From Ruminococcaceae bacterium UBA5413 (GTDB taxonomy: Bacteria > Bacillota > Clostridia > Oscillospirales > Acutalibacteraceae), in the NCBI GenBank assembly GCA_002409585.1, contig DHNP01000015.1, positions 1 to 20,111 of the forward strand: DNA of 20,111 nt, given 5' to 3'. Within the stretch, counting starts at the first letter, position 1; each line of letters opens with the position of its first letter. This document shows positions 1 through 8,165 of this stretch, piece by piece. The position numbers were made by a program, and so were the translations under genes. The notes under the pieces are model-generated. The model saw only the letters and a program-made list of their open reading frames with translations. It had not been told where the DNA came from and made no database searches.

Positions 1-58
1 GCGTTTTGTCTTCAGGCTGCAATATTTAAAAGTAAATATTTAATGTATTTATTTTTGA

Positions 59-110
59 TAAGCAAGTAAGGACGTATTTTTTCTCAAATTACGTCCTTAT
101 TTTTTGCTTA
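59..110 (+). terminator. Intrinsic terminator of the gene upstream of the window
   Basis: The 10-bp arms TAAGGACGTA (67-76) and TACGTCCTTA (90-99) pair around a short AT-rich loop. They are followed by a T tract (100-105). An outer pair, TAAGCAA (59-65) and TTGCTTA (104-110), extends the stem. It separates whatever lies left of the window from the rhamnose locus. Confidence 0.85.
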
Positions 111-150
111 ACTATTTAGTAAAATTACATACATAAAATGACGTTTGAAT

Positions 151-179
151 ATTTTTTTTATTAGTAAAAGCTATATAAT
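151..179 (+). promoter_or_regulatory. Candidate operon promoter with strong -10 and weak -35
   Basis: A perfect TATAAT lies at 174-179, 22 bases before the start codon at 202. No recognisable -35 hexamer sits 16-18 bases upstream, where there is only a T-rich run. This is what an activator-dependent promoter looks like and fits the AraC-family regulator encoded downstream. TTAGTAAAA occurs at 116-124 and again at 161-169, directly upstream of the -10. The link to the regulator is inference. Confidence 0.5.
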
Positions 180-201
180 TTTGTCTGTAGGAGGAAGCAA
201 A

Positions 202-1704
202 ATGTCTGACCTTAAGAGGCTGAAAAAAATTGAAAAAGCGCATATTGGTTTTTACAGCATTGGGTTGGAAGCTTATTGGCAGCAATTTGATGGTTTATAT
301 GATTGCTTAATCTCATACAATAAATTTATTTGCGAGCATCTTTGCCAATATGGTGAAGTGTATGATTTTGGTATGGTAGATACACCTTTAAAAGCTAAAA
401 GTGCCGGGGAATATTTCTTGAAAAATAATGTAGATATTATTTTTTGCCATTCGGCTACTTATTGTACCAGCGCATGTGTCCTGCCGGTTCACCAAATTGA
501 CATGGCACCTGTTATTATTCTTAATTTGCAGCCTGCGGCAGAGATGGCCTATGACAAGACTTCAACTGCACAATGGCTTGCGCAGTGCGTGGGATGCCCG
601 GTTCCGGAAATATCCAATGCGTTTGAACGTGCGGGAATCCAATTTTACGTTGTCAGCGGTTTATTAGGGCTTTCAGAAACGCCCAGCTTTTCCGCTTCAG
701 ACGAAATAACTGTCGGCAGACCGGAAGCGGTTAAAGCGTGGAGTGAGATAGAGCAATGGTGTAAGGCGGCAACTGTAAAACGTAATCTTCGTTATTCCAG
801 GTTTGGCTTTTTAGGCGGATATTACAGTGGAATGTTGGATATGTACAGCGATCTTACCATGATTCAGGCTCAAACAGGAATCCACGTCGAAGTTTTGGAA
901 ATGTGCGATTTGGAAAAGTATTTATCACAGATAAGCAGTTCGGATGTTAGACATAAACGGGCACAGATTGAAGAGTTCTTTGAAATTTCAGGCGATTCAC
1001 CATCCGACCCGATTGCATGCAAACCAACAAAGGAGCAAATTGAGTGGTCATGCAAGGTGGCGTGTGCTCAGGAAAAGATGGTAGTTGACCACGGTTTAGA
1101 CGGCCTTGCTTATTATTATCACGGAAATAATGGCGGGTATTACGAAAAGATTCAAAGCGGATTTATTGTAGGATATTCGCTTTTGACTGCCGCGGGAATT
1201 CCTTGTGCGGGTGAAGGCGATATAAAAACGGCGGTTGCCATGAAGATTTGCGATATCTTGGGGAAAGGAGGGAGTTTTTCCGAAATTGTGGCGGCGGATT
1301 TTAACCGCAATACGATTATTTTAGGCCATGACGGACCTTTCCATCTAGCTGTTTCGAAAGGCAAGCCCGTGCTGAGGAATATGGGTATTTACCATGGGAA
1401 AAAGGGGAGTGGAGTTTCAGTTGAAACAAAGGTGGTTACCGGTGATGTAACTACCGTTGGTGTTACGCAAACAAGAAACGGAAATTTAAAACTTATTATC
1501 AGCGAGGGGGTTTCTACTGACGATCCGATTTTAATGAATGGCAATACTTCGACTCACATTCATTTTCAGTTAGACCCAGCTGAATATATGAATCGTTGGT
1601 TTGCCCAATCGCCGACGCATCATTGTTCTCTTTCTGTTGGGAAAAACGCAGATTTGTTCCAAAAAGTGGGGAAATTACTGGGTATTGAGTCGGTTGTTAT
1701 ATAA
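202..1704 (+). CDS. L-fucose/L-arabinose isomerase family protein
   Basis: This 500-aa protein belongs to the fucose/arabinose isomerase superfamily of metal-dependent aldose-ketose isomerases. The start is ATG 202, preceded by TAGGAGG (188-194); a TTG at 145 is also in frame but has no ribosome binding site and lies ahead of the -10. The sequence shows the superfamily landmarks: GEGD-x-KT around E338, where AraA carries a metal-binding Glu; GHDGPF with H376; and a C-terminal THH (472-474) followed by a glycine-rich end. A Rossmann-like N-terminal half (about 13-230) is followed by the catalytic half. It is the first gene of a rhamnose operon, with the mutarotase 39 bases downstream. Because a true RhaA is encoded at 9585, its own substrate is uncertain: it could act on another 6-deoxy sugar or pentose, or be an additional rhamnose isomerase. 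Family membership is secure; substrate is not. Confidence 0.85.
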   Translation: MSDLKRLKKIEKAHIGFYSIGLEAYWQQFDGLYDCLISYNKFICEHLCQYGEVYDFGMVDTPLKAKSAGEYFLKNNVDIIFCHSATYCTSACVLPVHQIDMAPVIILNLQPAAEMAYDKTSTAQWLAQCVGCPVPEISNAFERAGIQFYVVSGLLGLSETPSFSASDEITVGRPEAVKAWSEIEQWCKAATVKRNLRYSRFGFLGGYYSGMLDMYSDLTMIQAQTGIHVEVLEMCDLEKYLSQISSSDVRHKRAQIEEFFEISGDSPSDPIACKPTKEQIEWSCKVACAQEKMVVDHGLDGLAYYYHGNNGGYYEKIQSGFIVGYSLLTAAGIPCAGEGDIKTAVAMKICDILGKGGSFSEIVAADFNRNTIILGHDGPFHLAVSKGKPVLRNMGIYHGKKGSGVSVETKVVTGDVTTVGVTQTRNGNLKLIISEGVSTDDPILMNGNTSTHIHFQLDPAEYMNRWFAQSPTHHCSLSVGKNADLFQKVGKLLGIESVVI

Positions 1705-1743
1705 AAACAATGCTATTTTCTATTTTGAAAGAAGAGATAAAAA

Positions 1744-2073
1744 ATGAGTAAACGTTTTGCCTGGACATGGACGGTAAAAAAAGAATGTGTTGAAGATTAT
1801 GTAAAAATGCACCTTAATCCGTGGAAGGATATGCTGGAGGAACATAAAAAAGCGGGAATAAAAAACTACTCCATATTTCAGAACGGCAACCAGTTTTTTT
1901 ATGTTTTCGAATGTGAGGACGAAGCAGCGGCCGACAATGCTTTTGCGTATATGAACAAGAGCGAAGCGTGCCAGCGCTGGAATGCCATCACGTCAAAAAT
2001 GGTGGAAGGGTCTTTCAACTTTGATAAACCTGCGCCTGTTAAGTACATGAGGGAAGTTTTTTATCTAAAATAA
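1744..2073 (+). CDS. rhaM: L-rhamnose mutarotase
   Basis: The product interconverts alpha and beta anomers of L-rhamnose in the cytoplasm and so feeds the anomer-selective isomerase. Its 109 aa match the usual length of about 104-110. Family features visible are H23 in the MHLNPW segment, at the position of the catalytic His; the NYSIFQ strand at about 41-46; the CQRW segment around 76-79; and the REVFYL C-terminus. ATG 1744 is preceded by GAAAGAAGAG. The gene lies between the isomerase-family gene and the ABC transporter genes, an arrangement similar to rhizobial rhamnose loci, where the mutarotase (rhaU) accompanies an ABC importer. This gene is the best single piece of evidence that the operon handles rhamnose. 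Confidence 0.9.
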   Translation: MSKRFAWTWTVKKECVEDYVKMHLNPWKDMLEEHKKAGIKNYSIFQNGNQFFYVFECEDEAAADNAFAYMNKSEACQRWNAITSKMVEGSFNFDKPAPVKYMREVFYLK

Positions 2074-2091
2074 AAATCAAGAGGTGTGATT

Positions 2092-3582
2092 ATGTCGGGA
2101 TACATTTTGGAGTTAAAAGGGGTAAGCAAATATTTTCCCGGTGTCAAAGCGCTTGATAACGTACATTTTCAGCTGAAACCGGGCGAAATCCATGCGCTGA
2201 TGGGTGAGAACGGAGCGGGAAAGTCGACTTTTATAAAAGTAATAACGGGCGTGCATATACCTGAAGAAGGGGAAATTTATTTTAACGGCGAAAAAGTGTC
2301 GTTTAAAAATACACGCGAGGCACAGGCGCTTGGCATAGCGGCCATCTACCAGAACAGCACCGCTTACCCGGACCTGACTGTGGCCGAAAATATTTTTATA
2401 GGACATGAAAAAATAAGCCCTAAAAGTAAAAAAATTCTTTGGAATGAAATTTACGAAGAAGCGCAGAAGCTTTTAGATAAACTGAACGCGAAATTTGACT
2501 CAAAAGCGGTTATTAACACATTATCAGTCGCACAGCAGCAGATTGTTGAAATCGCGAAGGCGCTCTCAATGAACGCCAAGGTCGTAATCATGGATGAGCC
2601 TACGGCGGCGCTCAGCAACCGGGAATGTGAGGAACTGTATAAGATAACGCTTAAGTTAAAAGAAAGCGGCGTAGCCGTAATTTTCATATCGCACCGTATG
2701 GAAGATATTTACCGCCTTGCAGACAGGGTAACGGTCATGAGGGACGGCAAGTACATAGGGACTTGGGATATGGATAAAATGTCGAAGGACCAGCTGGTGG
2801 AGGCCATGGTCGGGCGTAAGATTGAGCAGCTGTTCCCTAAGCAGGAAGTTCCCATAACGGACGAGGTACTCAGGGTTGAAAATTTGTCGCAGACTGGACG
2901 TTTTCAGGACGTTTCGTTCAGCGTGCATAAGGGCGAGATAGTTGCGCTGACTGGCCTTGTGGGCGCGGGCAGGTCCGAAGTCGTAGAGTCTGTCTTTGGG
3001 GTAACGCATCCTGACTCAGGCAAAATATTTTTGGACGGAAAAGAGTTTACATCCGAAAGCCCTTCAAAGTCCATTGAAGCCGGCATAGGCCTTCTGCCTG
3101 AGGACAGGCAAAAGGAGGGACTGGTCCTTGCATGGGAAATTTCTAAAAACATTACTATGTCAAACATGGGCAAGTACCGGAGCCGCGGGTTCTATGACGT
3201 AAAGAAAGAAAACAAGGAAGCGCAGGAGCTGTGCGAAAAACTGTCGATCAAAACGCCGAGCGTATTTAACCTGGCGTCCTCATTGTCCGGAGGGAACCAG
3301 CAGAAGGTGGTCGTGGCCAAGCTTATGACTTCCAACATGAAAGTCATTATAATGGACGAACCGACAAAGGGTGTCGATATCGGAGCCAAAACCGCTATTT
3401 ATGAAATTATGGGAAGCCTTGCGGCACGCGGGTACGGCATAATTATGATATCTTCTGAAATGCCGGAGGTACTTGGCATGAGCGATACTATTGTCGTTAT
3501 GAAAGACGGACGCGTTACGGCGACAATGGACACAAAGTCAGCAAACCAGGAGAGTATTTTAAAAGCTTCGATGTTTTCTTGA
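2092..3582 (+). CDS. Sugar ABC importer ATP-binding protein (CUT2, rhamnose type)
   Basis: This 496-aa protein carries two fused ATPase domains like RbsA and MglA, and energises import by the two permeases encoded next to it. Domain 1 has Walker A GENGAGKST (38-46), a degenerate signature LSVAQQQ (144-150), Walker B VVIMDEP (164-170) and the switch His in ISHRM (H201). Domain 2 has a degenerate Walker A GLVGAGRSE (288-296), signature LSGGNQQ (398-404), Walker B VIIMDEP (418-424), and Ser-Glu in place of the switch His (SSEMPE). This asymmetry is normal for CUT2 ATPases. ATG 2092 is chosen over the in-frame GTG 2086 because GTG overlaps the GAGGTG ribosome binding site. It sits 18 bases after the mutarotase stop. 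Rhamnose specificity is inferred from the neighbours. Confidence 0.93.
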   Translation: MSGYILELKGVSKYFPGVKALDNVHFQLKPGEIHALMGENGAGKSTFIKVITGVHIPEEGEIYFNGEKVSFKNTREAQALGIAAIYQNSTAYPDLTVAENIFIGHEKISPKSKKILWNEIYEEAQKLLDKLNAKFDSKAVINTLSVAQQQIVEIAKALSMNAKVVIMDEPTAALSNRECEELYKITLKLKESGVAVIFISHRMEDIYRLADRVTVMRDGKYIGTWDMDKMSKDQLVEAMVGRKIEQLFPKQEVPITDEVLRVENLSQTGRFQDVSFSVHKGEIVALTGLVGAGRSEVVESVFGVTHPDSGKIFLDGKEFTSESPSKSIEAGIGLLPEDRQKEGLVLAWEISKNITMSNMGKYRSRGFYDVKKENKEAQELCEKLSIKTPSVFNLASSLSGGNQQKVVVAKLMTSNMKVIIMDEPTKGVDIGAKTAIYEIMGSLAARGYGIIMISSEMPEVLGMSDTIVVMKDGRVTATMDTKSANQESILKASMFS

Positions 3583-3610
3583 TTTATTTTATAAGGATTA
3601 AAGGTGACGT

Positions 3611-4612
3611 ATGTTGAACAGTAAGCCCGAAAAGAAATCATGGAATATTAATTCCTTCAGGCAGTTAGGCTTGCTTGGATTTATCATTATCATATGCATA
3701 ATTATTCAGGCAAGGAATTCAGAGTTTTTATCTGTAAAAAATATTTTTGATTTATTGTGTGACGATTCTATTTTAGGCGTTTTAGCGGTTGGCATGATGT
3801 CTGTTATCCTTACGGGCGGCATTGACTTATCGATTGGCTCTACCATAGCCCTGTCGGGGATGATTACGGCTATTTCGGTTGCGAGGATACCGTCACTTAA
3901 CCCGCTGGTAGCTGTTTTGATCGGCTGCGCAGTAGGCTTTGCGGCAGGCGTCGTAAACGGGTTTTTGATTGCCAAATGCAATATCCCGCCTTTTATAGCA
4001 ACACTCGGTACGATGGATATTTTCAGGGGCCTTACGTATGCGATAAGCGGCGGCAAATGGATTAGCGCATACCAAATGCCAGACAGCTTCAAGTCTATAG
4101 GCACGGCAAAAGTATGCGGCATCAGCGTTCTTATTATTATAGCGGCGGTAATTCTCGCCATAGCTTATTATTTCTTTAATTATACGCGTACGGGACGTAA
4201 AATTTACGCTGTAGGCTCGAACAGGGAGTCGGCAAGGATTACGGGCATTGACACGGTAAAGATAGTCTGGCTCGTTTACATTATTATGGGTGTGCTTGCC
4301 GGACTGGCCGGCGTGCTTTGGGTCAGCAAATATGCCTCTGCGCAGGGCGACACGGCTTCAGGTGAGGAAATGTTCGCTATAGCAGCCTGCGTTTTGGGCG
4401 GAATATGCATAACAGGCGGCAGCGGCAAAATATCCGGCCTTATCTTAGGTACGTTATTTATAGGGATTTTAAACAATGCGCTTCCGATGATACATGTTTC
4501 GACATTTTGGCAGAACTTTATTGAAGGTATGATTATCCTTTTTGCTGTTCTTATGGGTATCTATGTTAAACGCCAAAATGAGAAAGCGGCACTTAAAAGG
4601 AGGAAAATTTAA
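3611..4612 (+). CDS. Sugar ABC transporter permease 1 (CUT2)
   Basis: The 333-aa polytopic membrane protein of the RbsC/BPD_transp_2 family forms half of the transmembrane channel. It is hydrophobic throughout after about residue 20. It carries the family segment GGIDLSIGS, followed by a glycine-rich helix, and the cytoplasmic coupling loop with AVGSNRESARITGI. It ends in a basic tail. The ATPase stops 29 bases upstream, and the second permease starts 3 bases after this stop, so the genes are surely co-transcribed. The AAGG motifs before ATG 3611 are weak and slightly close, but no better start is visible. By analogy with rhizobial RhaP/RhaQ the two permeases would form a heterodimer. Confidence 0.92.
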   Translation: MLNSKPEKKSWNINSFRQLGLLGFIIIICIIIQARNSEFLSVKNIFDLLCDDSILGVLAVGMMSVILTGGIDLSIGSTIALSGMITAISVARIPSLNPLVAVLIGCAVGFAAGVVNGFLIAKCNIPPFIATLGTMDIFRGLTYAISGGKWISAYQMPDSFKSIGTAKVCGISVLIIIAAVILAIAYYFFNYTRTGRKIYAVGSNRESARITGIDTVKIVWLVYIIMGVLAGLAGVLWVSKYASAQGDTASGEEMFAIAACVLGGICITGGSGKISGLILGTLFIGILNNALPMIHVSTFWQNFIEGMIILFAVLMGIYVKRQNEKAALKRRKI

Positions 4613-4615
4613 ACT

Positions 4616-5626
4616 ATGGAAAAAGAGCATATTATTGCAGAGAAAAATTTTAATGCACGTACCTTTTTCCTCCGCTGGGAGTGGTTCTTGGTGCTGCTGT
4701 TCATTATTGTGAATATTTTCAACACGTGCATTTCGCCTTATTACCTGCAGATAGGGACGTTGTCGGATGCCCCTATGAGCTTTTTGGACAAGTCGTTTAT
4801 GGTTTTGCCAATGGCGCTTATACTTCTGCTCGGCATGATAGACATTTCAGTCGCTTCCATCGTAGCGCTGTCTTCCGTCATCATGGGAGTTGCTTTTAAA
4901 GCTGGGCTGCCTATGGGGTGGGCTATCGTGCTGTGCCTCGCGGTAGGTACGGTATGCGGCATGATTAACGGGTTTATACTTGCAAGGTTCAACGAGCAGA
5001 TACTTCCGTCAATGATAATCACGTTTGCTACGCAGGTAATTTACCGCGGCATCGCCCTGATAATACTGGAAGACCAGTCAGTCGGCAACTTCCCGTCATG
5101 GTTTAATTATCTGGCGTGGGGATATGTAGGACCTGTCCCGTTTATTTTGGTAGTCTTTATTATTTTTGCCGTTTTGTTTACCGTCCTGCTGCATAAGACA
5201 TCGTTCGGGCGGCAGCTTTACGGCATGGGAAATAACTTGAAAGCATGTGAGTACTCGGGTATAAAGACGAGGCGCAACAAAGTCGTTATATACACTATGA
5301 TGGGTTTCATGGCAAGCGTCTGCGCTTTGTTCCTGACTTCAAAGATGGGCAGCACAAGGCCGAACGTTGCAAGCGGCTACGAGCTTGAGGTCATAGCGAT
5401 GGCTGCTTTAGGCGGCTTCAGCACGTCCGGCGGAAAAGGCAATATGATAGGAGCCATTATCGCAACGTTTATACTCGGATTTTTAAGGTATGGTTTAGGG
5501 CTGATAAATGTTTCATCCCAGGTCATCCTGATTATTATCGGCGTTTTGCTTATCGGCTCTGTCCTTGCATCTAATATCAGCCCAAAGGAAAAGCATAAGA
5601 AGCCGTCCGCGGATGCAGATAATTAA
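4616..5626 (+). CDS. Sugar ABC transporter permease 2 (CUT2)
   Basis: This is a second, divergent RbsC-family permease of 336 aa, the likely heterodimer partner of the preceding one. It has about eight to ten hydrophobic segments, the family element GMIDISVAS, and the coupling loop region GMGNNLKACEYSGI equivalent to AVGSN in its partner. Its C-terminus is basic and hydrophilic. AAGGAGG (4597-4603) lies inside the end of the upstream gene and serves ATG 4616, so translation is probably coupled. Having two different permeases rather than one homodimeric permease is typical of rhamnose (RhaPQ) and AI-2 type CUT2 importers, which supports the assignment. Confidence 0.92.
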   Translation: MEKEHIIAEKNFNARTFFLRWEWFLVLLFIIVNIFNTCISPYYLQIGTLSDAPMSFLDKSFMVLPMALILLLGMIDISVASIVALSSVIMGVAFKAGLPMGWAIVLCLAVGTVCGMINGFILARFNEQILPSMIITFATQVIYRGIALIILEDQSVGNFPSWFNYLAWGYVGPVPFILVVFIIFAVLFTVLLHKTSFGRQLYGMGNNLKACEYSGIKTRRNKVVIYTMMGFMASVCALFLTSKMGSTRPNVASGYELEVIAMAALGGFSTSGGKGNMIGAIIATFILGFLRYGLGLINVSSQVILIIIGVLLIGSVLASNISPKEKHKKPSADADN

Positions 5627-5632
5627 ATTGGT

Positions 5633-5653
5633 GTGAAATCATTATGATTTTAC
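5633..5653 (+). other. Intercistronic hairpin before the binding-protein gene
   Basis: GTGAAATCA (5633-5641) pairs with TGATTTTAC (5645-5653) through nine pairs, including one G-T, around a 3-base loop. It lies between the second permease and the binding-protein gene. No T tract follows directly, so it looks more like an RNA stability or processing element than a terminator. Confidence 0.5.
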
Positions 5654-5698
5654 AATATTTATTTTGCCACAAAAAATTACTGAAAGGGAGAGTTATTA

Positions 5699-6799
5699 AT
5701 GAAAAAGAGAAGATTGCTGGCATGTACGCTTAGCTGCCTAATGGCTGCGGGAGTTTTGCTGACCGGCTGCAGCAGCAGCTCGGACACGACGGGAGGGCAG
5801 GCCTCATCTGCCGGAGACAGCACCGCCTCAGCCGCTTCGGATACGGCATCGGCGTCCGGTTCTCAAGGCAAAAAATACGCGATTGTCGTCAAAAGCACGG
5901 GCAACCCGTACAATGAGAAAGAAATTGATGGATTTAAAACTGTTGTTGCGAAACTTGGCGCGGAAGCAATCTGCAAATCGCCCGAACAGCCTACGGCAGA
6001 AGCGCAGATTTCCATGATTAACGAGCTTATTGCCCAACAAGTAGACGGCATTGCCGTAGCGGCCAACGATGTGGATGCTTTGCAGCCTGTTCTGACTAAG
6101 GCAATGGCAAAGGGAATTCATGTAATTTCATTTGACTCAACTGTAAACAAAGACAGCCGTGAGACGCATGTCAACCAGGCTGACCCTGCTGCTATTGGGA
6201 AAAAATTGGTGGAAGCTGTTTACGATATGACCGGCGGCAGCGGAGAGTTCGCTATACTGTCGGCAACAAGCCAGGCAGCAAACCAAAACGCTTGGATTGC
6301 CCAAATGCAGGAAGTGCTCAAAGACAGCAAATATGCAAACCTTAAGTTAGACAAAATCGCTTATGGCGATGACCTCAGGGACAAATCGACGACTGAAACC
6401 GAAGGCCTCTTAAAGTCTTATCCAAACCTGAAGTGCATTGTTTCGCCTACAACCGTCGGTATAGCCGCGGCATCCAAAGTGCTTGTTGACCAGGGATATT
6501 CGGAAAAGATCAAGATAACGGGCCTTGGGCTTCCTTCGGAAATGGCTTCATACATAGAAAACGGCGTGTGCCCTTATATGTACTTATGGAATCCTTCTGA
6601 TGTGGGATCTTTAGCTGCATATACATTGGATGCCATTGTGCAAGGCAAGATAAAAGGCACGGAAGGCGAAAGCTTTACGGCAGGAGATATGGGCGAGAAG
6701 AAAGTCACAAAAGCTTCCGACGGCGGCACGGAGGTTTTGCTTGGAGATCCGTTTGAGTTCAATAAAGAAAATATTGAAACATGGAAATCTGTTTATTAA
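5699..6799 (+). CDS. Sugar ABC transporter substrate-binding lipoprotein (RhaS-like)
   Basis: The 366-aa protein is a periplasmic-binding-protein-type sugar receptor anchored to the outer face of the membrane. The signal peptide MKKRRLLACTLSC leads to a lipobox LLTGC, with C24 the predicted lipidated residue. A Ser/Ala/Gly/Thr-rich tether (about 25-57) follows. The mature domain begins KKYAIVVKSTGNPYN and contains the class I (Peripla_BP_4) pattern, including GIAVAANDVDALQPVL and ISFDSTV, as in RhaS and LsrB-like receptors. ATG 5699 has AAAGGGAG at good distance. It closes the ABC cluster; the 72-base gap ahead of it holds a hairpin that could raise its expression relative to the membrane subunits. 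Rhamnose as ligand is inferred from the mutarotase, rhaB and rhaA. Confidence 0.92.
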   Translation: MKKRRLLACTLSCLMAAGVLLTGCSSSSDTTGGQASSAGDSTASAASDTASASGSQGKKYAIVVKSTGNPYNEKEIDGFKTVVAKLGAEAICKSPEQPTAEAQISMINELIAQQVDGIAVAANDVDALQPVLTKAMAKGIHVISFDSTVNKDSRETHVNQADPAAIGKKLVEAVYDMTGGSGEFAILSATSQAANQNAWIAQMQEVLKDSKYANLKLDKIAYGDDLRDKSTTETEGLLKSYPNLKCIVSPTTVGIAAASKVLVDQGYSEKIKITGLGLPSEMASYIENGVCPYMYLWNPSDVGSLAAYTLDAIVQGKIKGTEGESFTAGDMGEKKVTKASDGGTEVLLGDPFEFNKENIETWKSVY

Positions 6800-6858
6800 C
6801 AGGTGAACCTAAGCGCTGCTTAAGTCTGTAGGCAGGAGTTATAGTTAAGCAAATTTTT

Positions 6859-6913
6859 GAAGCAAGCCCATGTTTTCTCAGCTTTTTCGGTATGATAAAA
6901 TACGGCTTGCTTC
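6859..6913 (+). promoter_or_regulatory. Inverted repeat bracketing the promoter of the AraC-family gene
   Basis: The 299-base gap between the binding-protein gene and the regulator contains no convincing gene. It holds a perfect 10-bp inverted repeat, GAAGCAAGCC (6859-6868) and GGCTTGCTTC (6904-6913). Between the arms is a promoter: TTTTCT (6873-6878), 17 bases, then extended -10 TGATAAAAT with hexamer TAAAAT (6896-6901). The right arm covers the expected start site. A small dyad TAAGC-GCT-GCTTA (6810-6822) and an ACCGTAC/GTACGGT pair (6945-6951, 6982-6988) also occur. Autoregulation is inference. Confidence 0.5.
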
Positions 6914-7098
6914 CCTAATCAATATATGTCATATGTCAGGCGCACCGTACATGAAAAAAGGACGGATAAATTATTTTGCCGGTACGGTAGAAAAACGGTT
7001 AAACAAAGCGGACGGTTCATGCGGGCAGTCGCTAAAGGAAATAAAAACACTCAGCCATGTATTTCGTTTAAACAGCATCATATAAGGCGGAAAGAATC

Positions 7099-8064
7099 AT
7101 GAATCAGCTACTTATGCAGAGGCTTACCAGAATTACTGATGAGGAGCGCAGGCTGTTAGACGGACAAAATTCCGTAGATAAAGGTATTTATACGGATGCA
7201 AAAGACTTTGTGGTTGACAGCCGGAAAATGCTTGCCACAGGGAAATTAATAGACATACGCCCAAACACGAGGTTTGTACATTTCCCAAATCATAGGCACA
7301 ACTATGTCGAAGTAATTTATATGTGCTCTGGCCAAACTACCCATATTATAAATTCGTCGGTTAAAATCGTTTTAAAAGAGGGAGACCTGCTGTTCTTCAA
7401 CCAGCACACCTACCATGAAATTTTACCTGCATCGCAGCGTGACGTCGGCATCAACTTTATTGTGCTTCCGGAGTTCTTTGACGTATCGTTCCAAATGATT
7501 GAAAAAGACAGCGTCATAGGCCAGTTTTTAGTCAGCACTTTGTGCCAGGAAGAAAACGAGGGCCGGTACCTGTACTTTGAAGTGTCGGATGTACCCCAGG
7601 TGCAGAACCTTGTCGAGAACCTTATAATGTCCATAATGGACTACGGCGACGACCAGATAAGCAGGTACACCATGGGGCTGCTTTTCATGCAGCTGCTCAA
7701 ACGTGCGGATCTGATTAATAACGGCAACATTGACCAGTATGATAACAGATTAGTGTTCACCATACTTCAGTATATAGAAGATTATTATAAGGAAGCTAAC
7801 TTTACCGCCCTGGCCTGCTACCTGCACCAGACGGTTTATAAGCTGAGCAAGCTTCTTAAAAGCGCGACCGGCAGTACTTTTAAAGACCTGCTTAAGCAGA
7901 AACGGATGCATAAGTCCATACAACTGTTATGCGATACGGATTTATCTGTATCAAATATAATTAATGCCGTAGGCTATGAAAACACAAGCTATTTTTACAG
8001 AGTATTTGAAGAAGAGTACGGAGTGAGCCCTAAGGAATACAGAAAAAACTTCAAACGCAAGTGA
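7099..8064 (+). CDS. AraC-family transcriptional regulator with cupin sensor domain
   Basis: This 321-aa regulator has an N-terminal cupin-like ligand-binding domain (about 45-150), including the FPNHRHNYVEVIY strand, EGDLLFFN and HEI. A C-terminal AraC/XylS DNA-binding domain (about 221-318) contains two helix-turn-helix motifs and ends in the family signature SNIINAVGYENTSYFYRVF followed by YGVSPKEYRKN. ATG 7099 is served by AAGGCGGAAAG. It lies between the transport genes and rhaB-rhaA and is therefore the probable rhamnose-responsive activator of both. It has its own promoter upstream and a terminator directly after its stop codon, so it forms a separate transcription unit. The ligand is not shown by sequence. 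Confidence 0.92.
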   Translation: MNQLLMQRLTRITDEERRLLDGQNSVDKGIYTDAKDFVVDSRKMLATGKLIDIRPNTRFVHFPNHRHNYVEVIYMCSGQTTHIINSSVKIVLKEGDLLFFNQHTYHEILPASQRDVGINFIVLPEFFDVSFQMIEKDSVIGQFLVSTLCQEENEGRYLYFEVSDVPQVQNLVENLIMSIMDYGDDQISRYTMGLLFMQLLKRADLINNGNIDQYDNRLVFTILQYIEDYYKEANFTALACYLHQTVYKLSKLLKSATGSTFKDLLKQKRMHKSIQLLCDTDLSVSNIINAVGYENTSYFYRVFEEEYGVSPKEYRKNFKRK

Positions 8065-8100
8065 GGACGCAGTTTTCATCAAACAGCGTCCTTACTTTTT
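8064..8100 (+). terminator. Terminator after the AraC-family regulator
   Basis: AGGACGC (8064-8070) pairs with GCGTCCT (8086-8092). GTTT and AAAC extend the stem inward past one A-A mismatch. TTTTT follows at 8096-8100. The stem starts within the stop codon. The remaining bases to rhaB are AT-rich and include TATAAG (8124-8129) as a possible -10 and an inverted TAGTAAAA (8109-8116). Confidence 0.88.
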
Positions 8101-8165
8101 AATCACGGTTTTACTACAATAATTATAAGTATAGCTATTTATGATGTCTAAAATGGAGTGATGTT

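Noticed and set aside
145..201. Upstream TTG start for the first isomerase-family gene
   Set aside because: It lies ahead of the -10 element, lacks a ribosome binding site, and adds a segment unlike the family. ATG 202 has an excellent TAGGAGG.
6870..7085. 71-aa ORF in the gap before the AraC-family gene
   Set aside because: No ribosome binding site, no recognisable composition, and it begins within the promoter region; the gap is better read as regulatory sequence.
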